This document shows positions 47,758 through 59,766 of a stretch of 64,000 nt of DNA, piece after piece (positions within the stretch are counted from its first letter, which is position 1; every line of letters starts with the position of its first letter). Location: contig NC_023756.2 in the NCBI RefSeq assembly GCF_000499845.2, positions 3,187,332-3,251,331 on the forward strand, given 5' to 3'. The position numbers and the translations under genes are program-made. Source of the stretch: Phaseolus vulgaris. Its lineage: Eukaryota > Streptophyta > Magnoliopsida > Fabales > Fabaceae. The notes under the pieces were generated by a model that ran no database searches, was not told the origin of the DNA, and was given only the letters and a program-made list of their open reading frames with translations.

Positions 47758-50700
47758 GAAAGAAGATACGGGGAAGAAAAGCCATGACGTTTTGTTTTTG
47801 AAAAACAGATTTTGTTCACTCTCGGTCTGGGACTTACTGCGCCTTACTCCTTGGGTATTTTTGTCTGAAATTTTTACCAGACATTCGTCATTGTGTCTAC
47901 TGAATTTTGACTGAGATTTGAGCCCCAGACTCGTCCCACAAGATTCGTAATAAATTTTTTATTCATCACTGCCCGGGCTGAAAGTAAGGTTCGTTTGTGT
48001 GTGAAACTGTTTCAATTTTTTCTTGAGGGTTTGATCTGAAATCTGTCGCATTTTGTCCCAAATTCAGTGAAGATTCTTACGCGAAATTTCAGGAAAAAAC
48101 CATTTTGGGAGAATTTTTCAGAAATTTTGTGCAAACCAAGGCTATCCTCTAGTAAAACTTGTGAAATTTCGCCGTACTTTCTGCAACTTTTTTCTGGGTT
48201 TGTATTGCACTGAAAAAATTCACACAAGTACTTTCGTATGTTTTTTTCACCCAGGTAAGGAGGCACGTCCATAAACAAATCACAGAAAGAAGATACGGGG
48301 AAGAATAGCCAAGACGTTTTGTTTTCGGAAAACCGATTTTGTTTACTCTCGGAGTGGGAGTTACTGCCCCTTGCTCCTTGGGTATTTTGGTCTAAAATTT
48401 TTGCCAGACATTCGTCATTCTGTCTATTGAGTTTTGGCTTAGATTTGAGATCCAGACTCATCCCACAACATTCGCAATAAATTTTTTATTCATCACTGTC
48501 CAGTCTGAAAGGAAGGTTCGTTTGTGTGTGAAACTGTTTGAGTCTTTTCCAGGGTGACTACTCATCTGTTTGACCTGAAATCTGTCGCGTTTTGTCCCAA
48601 ATTTAGTGGAGATTCCTATGCGGAATTTCAGGAAAAAACCATTTCGGAAGAATTTGTTCAGAAATTTTTGTGCAAACTAAGGCTAATCTCTAGCAAAACT
48701 TGTGAAATTTAGCCCTACTTTCTACAATTTTTTTCCGGGTCTGTATTGCGCTGAAAAAATACACACAAGTACTTTCGTATGTTGTTTTCACATAGGTAAG
48801 GAGGCACATCTATATACAAATTAAAGAAAGAAGATACGGGAAAGAAAAGCCAGGACGTTTTGACTTCGGTAAACAGGTTTTGTTCACTGTAGGTCTGGGA
48901 CTTACTGCTCCTTACTCCTGGGGTATTTTTGTCTGAAATTTTTACAAGACATTCGTCATTGTGTCTATTGAGTTTTGGCTAAGATTTGAGCCCCAGACTC
49001 GTCCCACACGATTCGCAATAAATTTTTTATTCATCATTGCCGGGCTGAAAGGAAGGTTTGTTTGTGTGTGAAACTGTTTGATTGTTTTCCTGGGTGAATA
49101 CTCATCCGTTTGACATGAAATCTGTCACGTTTTGTCCTAAATTCAGTGGAGATTCCTATGCGGATTTTCAGGAAAAAACCATTTCGGGAGAATTTTTCAG
49201 AAATTTTGTGCGAACCACTCTAGCAAAATTTGAGAAATTTCGCCATACTTTCACCAATATTTTTCCAGGTCCGTATTGCGCTGAAAAAATTCACAGAAGT
49301 ACTTTCTTATGTTGTTTGCACCCAGGTAAGGAGACACGTCCATAAACAAATCACAGAAAGAAGATACGGGGAAGAAAAACCAGGACGTTTTGTTTTTGGA
49401 AAACCGGTTTTGTTCAATGTAGGTTTGGGACTTACTGCGCCTTACTCCTGGGGTATTTTTGGTGGAGATTTGAGCCCCAGACTCGTCCCACAAGATTCAC
49501 AATAAATTATTTATTCATCACTGCCCGAGCTGAAAGGAAGGTTCATTTGTGTGTGAAACTGTTTGATTGTTTTCCTGGGTGAATACTCATCTGTTTGACC
49601 TGAAATCTGTCGTGTTTTGTCCCAAATTCAGTGGAGATTCCTACGCCGATTTTCAGGAAAAAACCATTTTGGGAGAATTTTTCAGAAATTTTGTGCAAAC
49701 CACTCTAGCAAAACTTGAGAAATTTCGCCATACTTTCTGCAATTTTTTTCCAGGTCCGTATTGCGCTGAAAAAATTCACAGAAGTACTGTCTTATGTTGT
49801 TTGCACCCAGGTTAGGAGACACGTTCATAAAGAAATCACAGAAAGAAGATACGGGGAAGAAAAGCCAGGACGTTTTGTTTTCGGAAAACCGGTTTTGTTC
49901 ACTCTCGGTCTGTGACTTACTGCGCCTTACTCCTGGGGTATTTTTGCCTGTAATTTTTACCAGACATTCGTCATTGTGTCCATTGAGTTTCGGCGGAGAT
50001 TTGAGTCCCAGACTTGTCCCACAAGATTGACAATAAATTTTTTAATCATCACTATAGGGCTGAAAGGAATGTTCATTTGTGTGTGAAACTGTTTGATTGT
50101 TTTCCTGGATAAATACTCATCCGTTTGACGTGAAATCTGTCGCGTTTTGTCCCAAATTCAGTGAGATTCCTACGCGGAATTTCAGGAAAAAACCATTTCG
50201 GGTGAACTTTTCAGAAATTTTGTGCAAACCAAGGCTATCCTCTAGCAAAACTTGTGAAATTTCGCCTTCTTTCAGCAATTTTTTTCTAGGTGCGTATTGC
50301 ACTGAAAAAATTCACACAAGTACTTCAGTATGTTGTTTGCACTCAGGTAAGGAGGCAAGTCCATAAACAAATCACAGAAAGAAGATACGGGGAAGAAAAT
50401 CAAGGACGTTTTGTTTTCGGAAAACCGGTTCTAATCACTCTCGGTATGGGACTTACTCGTCCTTAATCCCTGGGTATTTTGGCCTGAAATTTTTACCAGA
50501 CATTCTTCATTGTGTCTATTGAGTTTTGACTAAAATTTGAACCCAAGACTAGTCTCACAAGATTCGCAATAAATTTTTTATTCATCACTGCCCGGGCTAA
50601 AAGTAAGGTTCATTTGTGCGTGAAATTGTTTGATTTTTTTCATGAGTGAATATTCATCCGTTTGACCTGAACTCTGTCGCGTTTGGTCCCAAATTAAGTG

Positions 50701-53700
50701 GAGATTCCTATGCGAAATTTCAGGAAAAAACCATTTCAAGAGAATTTTTCAGAAATTTTCTGCAAACCAAGGCTATCCTCTAGCAGAATGAAGATACTGG
50801 GAAGAAAAGCCAAGACGTTTTGTTTTCGGAAAACTAATTTTCTTCACTCTCGGTCTGGGACTTATTGCGCCTTACTCCTTGGGTATTTTGGTCTGAAATT
50901 TTTACCAGACATTCGTCATTGTGTCTATTGAGTTTTGGCTGAGATTTGAGTCCCAGACTTGTCCCACAAGATTGGCAATAAATTTTTTAATCATCACTGT
51001 CGGGCTGAAAGGAATGTTCGTTTGTGTGTGAAACTGTTTGATTGTTTTCCTGGGTGAATACTCATCCGTTTGACCTGAATTCTGTCACTTTTTGTCCCAA
51101 ATTCAGTGGAGATTCCTACACGGAATTTCAAGAAAAAAACATTTCGGGAGAATTTTTCAGAAATTTTGTGCAAACCACTCTAGCAAAACTTGTGAAATTT
51201 CACCCTACTCTCTGCAATTTTTTTCCGGTTCCGTATTGCGCTGAAAAAATTCACACAAGTACTTTCTTATGTTTTTTGCACCCAGGTAAGGAGGCACGTC
51301 CATAAACAAATCACAGAAAGAAGATACGGGGAAGAAAAGCCAGGATGTTTTGTTTTCGGGTAACCAGTTTTGTTCACTCTAGGTCTGGGACTTAATGCGC
51401 CTTACTCCTTGGGTATTTTGGTCTGAAATTTTTACCAGACATTCGTCAATGTGTCTATTGAGTCTTGGCTGAGATTTGAGCCCCAGACTTGTCCCACAAG
51501 ATTCACAATAAAAATTTTTAATCACTGCCCGGGCTAAAAGGAAGGTTCATTTGTGTGTGAAACTGTTTGATTTTTTTCATGGGTGAATACTGATCCGTTT
51601 GACCTGAAATATTTCGCGTTTTGTCCCAAATTCAGTTGGGATTCTTACGCGGAATTTCAGGAAAAAACCATTTTGGGAGAACTTTTCAAAATTTTTTTGC
51701 AAACAAAGGCTATCATCTAACAAAACATGTGAAATTTTGCCCTACTTTCAGCAATTTTTTTCGGGTCCGTATTGCGTTGAAAAAATTCACACAAATACTT
51801 CAGTAAGTTGTTTGCACTCTTGTAAGGAGGCAAGTCCATAAACAAGTCACAGAAAGGAGATACGGGGAAGAAAAGCCATGATGTTTTGTTTTCGGATAAC
51901 CGGTTTTGTTCACTCTCGGTCTGGGACTTAATGCGCCTTACTCCTTGGGTATTTTTGTCTAAAATTCTTACCAGACATTCGTCAATGTGTCTATTGAGTT
52001 TTGGCTGAGATTTGAGCCCTAGACTCGTCCCACAAGATTCGCAATAAATTTTTTATTCATCACTGCCTAGGCTGAAAGGAAGGTTCGTTCGTGTGTGAAA
52101 CTGTTTGATTCTTTTTCCTGAGTGAATACTCATCCGTTTGACCTGAAATCTGTCGCGTTTTGTCCCAAATTCAGTGGAGATTCTTACGCGGAATTTCAGA
52201 AAAAAACCATTTCGGGAGAATTTTTAAGAAATTTTGTGCAAACCAAGGCTATCCTCTAGTAAAACCTGTGAAATTTCGCCCTACTTTCTACAATTTTGTT
52301 CCGTATCTGTATTGCGCTGAAAAAATTCACACAAGTACTTTCGTATATTTTTTGCACCCAAGTAAGGAGACATGTCCATAAACAAATCACAGAAAGAAGT
52401 ACGGGGAAGAAAAGCCAGGACTTTTCGTTTTCGGAAAATCGATTTTGTTCACTCTCGGTTTGGGACTTACTGTGCCTTACTCCTTGGGTATTTTGGTCTG
52501 AAATTTTTACCAGACATTTGTCATTGTGTCTATTGAGTTTTGTCTGAGATTTGAGACCCAGACTCGTCCCACAAGATTCTTAATAAATTTTTTATTCATC
52601 ACTGCCCGGTCTGAAAGGAAGGTTCGTTTGTGTGTGAAACTGTTTGAGTCTTTTTCCGGGTGACTACTCATTTGTTTGACCTGAAATCTGTCGCGTTTTG
52701 TCCCAAATTTAGTGGAGATTCCTACGCGGAATTTCAGGAAAAAACCATTTCGGGAGAATTTTTCAGAAATTTTGTGCAAACCAAGGCTATCCTCTAGAAA
52801 CACTTGTGAAATTTAGTCTTACTTTCTGCAATTTTTTTCTGGGTCCGTATTGCGCTGAAAAAAATTCATAGAAGTACTTTCGTATGTTGTTTTCATCCAG
52901 GTAAGGAGGCACGTCCATATACAAATTACAGAAAGAAGATACGGGGAAGAAAAGCCAGGACGTTTTTTTCATCATTGTGTCTATTGAGTTTTTGCTGAGA
53001 CTTGACCCCAGACTCGTCCCACAAGATTCACAATAAATTTTTTTTCATCACTGCCTGGGCTAAACGGAAGGTCCTTTGTGTGTGAAACTGTTTGATTTTT
53101 TTCCTGGGTGAATGCTCATCCGTTTGACCTGAAATTTGTCGTGTTTTGTACAAAATTCAATTGAGATTCCTACGCGGAATTTCAGGAAAAACCATTTCGT
53201 GAGAATTTTTCAGTAATTTTGAGCAAACCAAGGTTACCCTCTAGCAAAAAATGTGAAATTTCGCCCTACTTTCTACAATTTTTTTCCTGTTCCATATTGC
53301 GAAAAAATTCACACAAGTACTTTATTATGTTGTTTGCACCCAGATAAGGAGGCACGTCTATAAACAAATCACAGGAAGAAGATACGGGGAAGAAAAACCA
53401 AGACGTTTTGTTTTCGGAAAACCGGTTTTGTTCACTCTCGGTCTGGGACTTACTGCGCCTTACTCCTTGTGTATTTTGGTCTGAAATTTTTACCAAACAT
53501 TCGTCATTCTGTCTATTGAGTTTTGGCTGAGATTTGAGCCCCAGACTCGTCCCACAAGATTCACAATAAATTTTTTATTCATCACTGCCCGGGCTAAAAG
53601 GAAGGTTCCTTTGTGTGTGAAACTGTTTGATTTTTTTCCTGGGAGAATACTCATTCGTTTGACCTGAAATCTGTCACGTTTTGTACCAAATTCAGTTGAG

Positions 53701-56464
53701 ATTCCTACGCGTAATTTCAGGAAAAAACCATTTCGGGAGAATTTTTCAGTAATTTTTGAGCAAACCGAGGCTATCCTCTAGCAAAATATGTAATTTCGCC
53801 CTACTTTCTACAATTTTTTTCTTGTTCCATATTGCGCTGAAAAAATTCACACAAGTACTTTATTATGTTGTTTACACCCAGATAAGGAGCCACGTCTATA
53901 AACAAATCACAGAAAGAAGATACGGGGAAGAAAAGCCGAGACGTTTTGTTTACGGAAAACCGGTTTTGTTCACTCTCGGTCTGGGACTTACTGCGCCTTG
54001 CTCCTTGGGTATTTTGGTCTGAAATTTTTACTAGGCATTCGTCATTGTGTCTATTGAGTTTTGGTTGAGATTTGAGCCCCAGACTCGTCCCACAAGATTC
54101 GCAATAAATTTTATTATTCATCACTGCCCGGGTTGAAAGGAAGGTTCGTTTGTGTATGAAACTGTTTGATTTTTTTCATGGGTGAATACTCATCCGTTTG
54201 ACCTGAAATCTGTCGCGTTTTGTCCCAAATTCAGTGGAGATTCTTACGCGGAATTTAAGGAAAAAAAAATTTCGGGAGAACTTTTCAGAAATTTGTACAA
54301 ACCAACGCTATCCTCTTGCAAAACTTGTGAAATTTTGCCCTACTTTCTGCAATTTTTTTTCAGGGTCCGTATTGCGTTGAAAAAAATTCACACAAGTACT
54401 TTCGTATGTTATTTGCACCCAGGTAAGGAGGCACGTCCATAAACAAATCACAGAAATAAGATACGGGGAAGAAAAGCCAGGACGTTTTTGTTTTCGGAAA
54501 ACCGGTTTTGTTCACTCTCGGTTTGGGACTTACTGCACCTTACTCCTTGAGTATTTTGGTCTGAAATTTTTACCAGACAATCATCATTTTGTCTATTGAG
54601 TTTTGGCTGAGATTTGAGCCCCAGACTCGTCCCACAAGATTCGTAATAAATATTTTATTCATCACTGCCCGGGCTGAAAGGAAGTTTCGTTTGTGTATGA
54701 AGCTGTTTGATTTTTTTCCTAGGTGAATACTCATCCGTTTGAACTGAAATCGGTTGCGTTTTTTTCCGAAATTCAGTGGAGATTCTTACGCGGAATTTCA
54801 GGAAAAAACAATTTCAGGAGAATTTTTCAGAAATTTTTTGCAAACCAAGGCTATCCTATAGCAAAACTTGTGAAATTTCAACCTACTTTCTGCAAAAAAA
54901 AAATTGGGTTCGTAATGCGCTGAAAAAATTCCTACAAGTACTTTCTTATGTTTTTTGCACCCAGGTAAGGAGGCACGTCCATTAACAAATCACATAAAGA
55001 AGATACGAGTAAGAAAAGCCAAGACTTTTTGTTTTTGGAAAACCGACTTTGTTCACTCGCGGTCTGGGACTTACTGCGCCTTACTCATTGGGTATTTTGG
55101 TCTGAAATTTTTACCAGACATTCATCATTGTGTCTATTGAGTTTTGGCTGAGATTTGAGTCCCAGACTTGTCCCACAAGATTGGTAATAAATTTTTTAAT
55201 CATCACTGTCGGGCTGAAAGGAATGTTCGTTTGTGTGTGAAACTGTTTGATTGTTTTCCTGGGTGAATACTCATCCGTTTGACCTGAAATCTATCGCTTT
55301 TTGTCCCAAATTCAGTGGAGATTCCTACACGGAATTTCAAGAAAAAACCATTTCGGGAGAATTTTTCATAAATTTTGTGCAAACCACTCTAGCAAAACTT
55401 GTGAAATTTCGCCTTACTCTCTGCAATTTTTTTCCGGTTCCGTATTGCGCTGAAAAATTCACACAAGTACTTTCTTATGTTTTTTGCACCCAGGTAAGGA
55501 GGCACGTCCATAAACAAATCACAGAAAGAAGATACGGGGAAGAAAAGCCAGAACTTTTTGTTTTCGGAAAACCGGCTTTGTTCACTCGCGGTCTGGGACT
55601 TACTGCGAATAACTCCTTGGTTATTTTGGTCTGAAATTTTAACCAGACATTCGTCATTGTGTCTATTGACTTTTGGCTGAGAATTGAGCCCCAGACTCAT
55701 CCCACAAGATTCACAATAATTTTTTTATTCATCATTGCCAAGGTTGAAAGGAAGGTTCGTTTGTGTGTGAAACTGTTTAATTTTTTTCTTGGGTGAACAC
55801 TCATATGTTTGACCTGACATCTGTTGCGTTTTGTTTCAAATTCAGTGGACATTCTCACGTTGAATTTCAGGAAAAAACCATTTCGGGAGAATTTTTCAGA
55901 AATTTTGTGCAAACCAAGGCTATGCTCTAGCAAAACTTGTGAAATTTTGCCCTACTTTCTGCAATTTTTTTCCGGGTCCGTATTGCACTGAAAAAATTTC
56001 AGACAAGTACTTTCATATGTTGTTTGCACCCAGGTAAGGAGGCACGTCCATAAACAAATCACAGAAAGAAGATACGGGGAAGAAAAACCAGGACGTTTTG
56101 TTTTCGGAAAACCGGTTTTGTTCACTCTCGGTCTGGGACTTACTGCGCCTTACTCCTTGGGTATTTTGGTCTGAAATTTTTACCAGACATTCTTCATTAT
56201 GTCTATTGAGTTTTGGCTGAGATTTGAGCTCCAGACTCGTCCCATAAGATTCGCAATAAATTTTTTAATCATCACTGCCCGGGCTGAAAGGAAGGTTCGT
56301 TTGTGTGTGAAACTGTTTCATTTTTTTCCTGGGTGAATACTCACCCGTTTTACCTGAAATCTGTCGCGTTTTGTCCCAAATTCAGTTGAGATTCCTACGC
56401 GGAATTTCAGGAAAAAACCACTTCGGGAGAATTTTTCAGAAATTTTGTGCAAACCAAAGCTATC
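47758..56464. repeat. Satellite B: about 17 tandem monomers of roughly 535 bp
   Basis: The anchor GATACGGGGAAGAAAAGCCA recurs at 47765, 48292, 48833, 49363, 49848, 50384, 50793, 51323, 51859, about 52397, 52938, 53381, 53919, 54460, 55002, 55531 and 56071. Most spacings are 527-542 bp. Three short ones (485, 409 and 443 bp) are explained by internal deletions. Every monomer carries the same order of landmarks: GTTTGACCTGAAATCTGTCG, GGAATTTCAGGAAAAAACCA, CTCTAGCAAAACTTGTGAAA, GCACCCAGGTAAGGAGGCAC and CCCAGACTCGTCCCACAAGA. The GC and CpG content is higher than in flanking DNA. All monomers are in one orientation. The length is close to the 528-bp subtelomeric khipu satellite of common bean, but I cannot confirm identity. 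Confidence 0.95.
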
Positions 56465-57130
56465 TCTCACAACTTTTTTTAATTGGAAAATATGAAACAC
56501 GAGATGAACTTGTGTTGTGTTTGGTAATTGTAGCTTGTAAGACACAACCCCCAACATATCCAATTATAGGGAATGACCCAAAGAATCATGCGGCCAACTT
56601 CTGATTAATTCTCCAAGCTACTATTTACTATTGATGAGGCCTTAATTTGATGAACACTTACTCTTCAACTTCAAATGTAAGAGACTTTTTTGTTAGCATA
56701 TTTTCTCATCTAGTGTTGAGCTAGCAACAAATGATGCTTCAATTGTCTCAAAGTCTCATCTCTATCCACCAATTCATGTTCTACAACCTCCACCCTTTTC
56801 TCTCCATACGAAAATCATATCAGCAAAGAGGGTTTTCGCCCATAAACTGTCTTAAAAGGAGTGGTTCTTGTAGATCCATGAAAAGTAGTATTATACCACA
56901 ACACCTCAACAATGGGAATCTTATTTGGTACACTCACATTATTTAATTCTATGTTATCCACACTCAAATTCCAAGAAGCATCTTTCTTCTTAACCAAGAT
57001 GATCGAATCGGAGAAAGCACTAAGCTATGTTTGTTGATACCTTGTTGCAACATCTCATTCACCTGTCTCTCAATCTCATCTTTATGGTGGCACAGGTAAC
57101 GATAAGGTTGAATACTCACTCACTGGTCCA
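56465..57130 (-). mobile_element. Degenerate Ty3/gypsy polyprotein remnant
   Basis: On the minus strand, fragments of a Ty3/gypsy polyprotein appear in order. A reverse-transcriptase start (KDEIERQVNEMLQQGI near 57060) is followed by VKKKDASW and LNNVSVPNKIPI, then abruptly by the integrase motif WYNTTFHGSTRTTPF and YGRKPSLL (56815-56900). Further integrase C-terminal pieces follow (RDETLRQLKHHLLLAQ, LVFHIFQLKK). Frameshifts, stops and loss of everything between the RT start and integrase show it is dead. No LTRs can be assigned to it. Its left end abuts the truncated last monomer of satellite B. Confidence 0.8.
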
Positions 57131-57149
57131 ATCTCCTTATACAACTTAA

Positions 57150-58200
57150 TCGAATGAGAGGGAATGACTATTCAAGGGAGCCCAGCACCTTCCGGGTTGT
57201 CCCCTTGACTACGTTTTCCATTGGGGGCAATACCTGGATTGTCCCGACCAACAAGGCCTCGGTCGTGGAAGAGTTGAACGAAGAAGATGAAGAAGACGAA
57301 GAAGACGAAGATGAAGAAGACGTAGGACGAGACAAAGAAGATATGACTAACATTTTGTAAGACGAGGAAAGCGGCTTGGTAAGACGAAAAACACTCGAGG
57401 GTCGAAGCAAGAAATCAAAGTAGTAGCCTTGACATTTTTGGGACCACTATTTATAGTCCTTAGGGGTCTCGGGTGAAGCGTCGCATCATTCTCAACCGTT
57501 AGATCTCCCAAGATCTAACGACCCTCATCAAATGGTGTCAAAAAACCCCTCATCAATGCATGTCAGGTAACGCGTACATCAGACCTTGGGAAACCCAACC
57601 ATCACATCAGGTCTCAGGAAGCCCGTCTGTCACATCAGTTTTAGATAGACTCTTCGAATTAACCATCCTCGAGCTTGGGAGGCAAGTGTACCAGTGAGAC
57701 CTGTACGACTGACCGTACGTCTCCCCATCAATGGGTCGACCAATATCATGCATCGGTCCCCATCCATGGGCTGACCGAGACACAAACCCAATTACGCTCA
57801 AGTAGAGTTAATCGAGCTAATCAATTGTTAAGAGCTAGGTAATATATTCCTAAACATGACCCAAACCCTCTAATCTGGTCCTATAAAAAAGACCCACTAA
57901 AATAATATAAATAACACATATTCCAAGAACCATGTATGTCATCATACAGTGCTCTGACTACCGAGTACCGAATACTAAATTGACTTGAGCGTCAGAGTGT
58001 CTTCTGCAGATACCATCCGAGTCTGGGCTACGAGAAAAACAAGAGGTGGAACGAGTAGAAGGAAAGAATGAGCTTGCTTGGAAAAGAAGTGAAGTGTTAT
58101 CCGACCGACCGAACAATGAAGGATAGGAACAGTCTCAATAATTCTCTGAACCACAACCCCGTTCGAGAACACTTAAACTCTTCAGGTTTATCATTGATAT
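57150..58200 (+). mobile_element. Probable LTR or leader region of a Tat-lineage Ty3/gypsy element
   Basis: GC-richer DNA with a TATA-like CCTATAAAAAAGACCCACT near 57880 is followed at about 57980 by TTGACTTGAGCGTCAGAGTG and TCTTCTGCAGATACC. I recognise that arrangement from LTRs of the Tat group. At 57280-57330 an acidic (GAAGAYGAA)n tract gives an EDEEDE-rich open frame. Borders and a second LTR are not seen; a solo or broken LTR is likely. Confidence 0.5.
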
Positions 58201-59570
58201 TGAAGGTTGAGAATCTTCTTTTACTCTTAATTCATGTTATAATTAATTAAATGTTATGTAGCACGTTAAGTAATTAAATAAAATAAATTAACAAATTAAA
58301 ATAATCAATTAAATTTTAGCTGAATGACTTGTCTATCAATTTAATTATTTATCAAAGTTGTATTCGTCAATTATTTCCTTTTGAACAATCGATTATATAA
58401 TAAATTTAATCCATTAATACAATTTAAAAAATCTATGCAGAGATAATTGGTATTATTTTATTTTATTTTTATATTTTATTAAATCAATTAAAGCCTACCA
58501 CTTTTAAAATATACATAAATTTCTATATTCAATTATATTTATTTGTTTAATAAAAAAAAATAAACCTCGTATACAATCAATACAAGAAGAAAAAAGTGAA
58601 CCACAAAATTCATCTTTCCAAAAAAATAACAACGAAACCCCAAAATCGACTAAAAGAAAATTTCAAAATCAACCCTTCATTCAACATTTTATTTTCAAAT
58701 TGAAAAAATTTAGTCACTATAATACACATGGTTATTATAGATTTAGTGTTTATGATTAGTGGTGATTATTGTCTTTACTTAGAAAAAGTCACAAATTAAT
58801 GATTTTTTTTACAAAGCTAATATTGCTACAAATTATCCATCATGGAATAACATTATCATAAATGTTGAACACAACATAAATATTCTCCATCCAAAGATGA
58901 TTTATTGCACATGAAAAGTGATGTTATTAAAAAAACCAAAAATCACTTGTATTAATCAATGTTGGTAATTAGTTATTATTTATAACATTTATTTTATTTT
59001 ATTTTCTCTTAAAAAAATTACAAAGTTATTTAAAGTTATAACTTTAAAACAAGAATAATTTGATTATAAAACATTTAAAATTATCATAATTTGAAGTGCT
59101 ACAATGATAATTATTATTTGTATTTATAGCATATAATTAATAAAAATTTAATACTGATAATAAATACTTTAAAAAATTTAAATAATAAAAGTATCATATA
59201 AAATAAAAAGAATAATTTATGAAAAAATTGTTTTGATAAAAAATATTGTAACAAGTTATTAATTTTCCACGTTAGTTAGGATAATGTGATCATTATAAAA
59301 ATAATGATCTTAGGTAACTAGTGTAGTATACTTAGGATCATGTCATTAATAATATACCACATTAGTTAATTTCATTGAAATATTAAACATAAACTAAAAT
59401 CAGAATAAAAGAAATAAACTGATTTTGTAAATAAGAGAAAGAATAAAGCAATTAGGAACCAATTGATGAAACATGTAAGACCAATATTATCACTTGATGG
59501 TGACAGCATAAGACTTAAAAATATAGTTAAAAAACCGTACCCTAGTGCGGCGCCTCCTCCTCCTTCCTCT
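58201..59570. other. AT-rich intergenic DNA upstream of the THADA-like gene
   Basis: No gene or clear repeat is recognised. It is strongly AT-rich with short homopolymers. Confidence 0.55.
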
Positions 59571-59578
59571 CCGTTTGA

Positions 59579-59766
59579 GTGAGGCATTTCATCGAACATC
59601 ATAGCGGCACTTACTTCCTCTCTAAACACCGAAAACGAGCACGCACACATTCACTGTCCGTGTGAAGCATTTCGTCGAACACCATCGTTTCCCTTCCTTC
59701 AATTCTCTTCCAACACTATAAGCTAACACTGTCTGTGTGTTTGTGTGAGGCATTTCATCGAACATG
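59579..59766. repeat. Three-copy 83-bp-spaced motif in the THADA-like leader
   Basis: GTGAGGCATTTCATCGAACA or a close variant occurs around 59579-59598, 59662-59681 and 59745-59764, with exact 83-bp spacing at the GCATTTC core. The third copy runs directly into the start codon; the other two have ATC and ACC at the ATG position. The intervening DNA is only weakly alike. Confidence 0.85.

Noticed and set aside
48012..55933. Many 60-149 codon frames inside satellite B as separate genes
   Set aside because: They recur once per monomer on both strands, many begin at non-ATG codons, and no protein family is recognised. Kept only as a finding.
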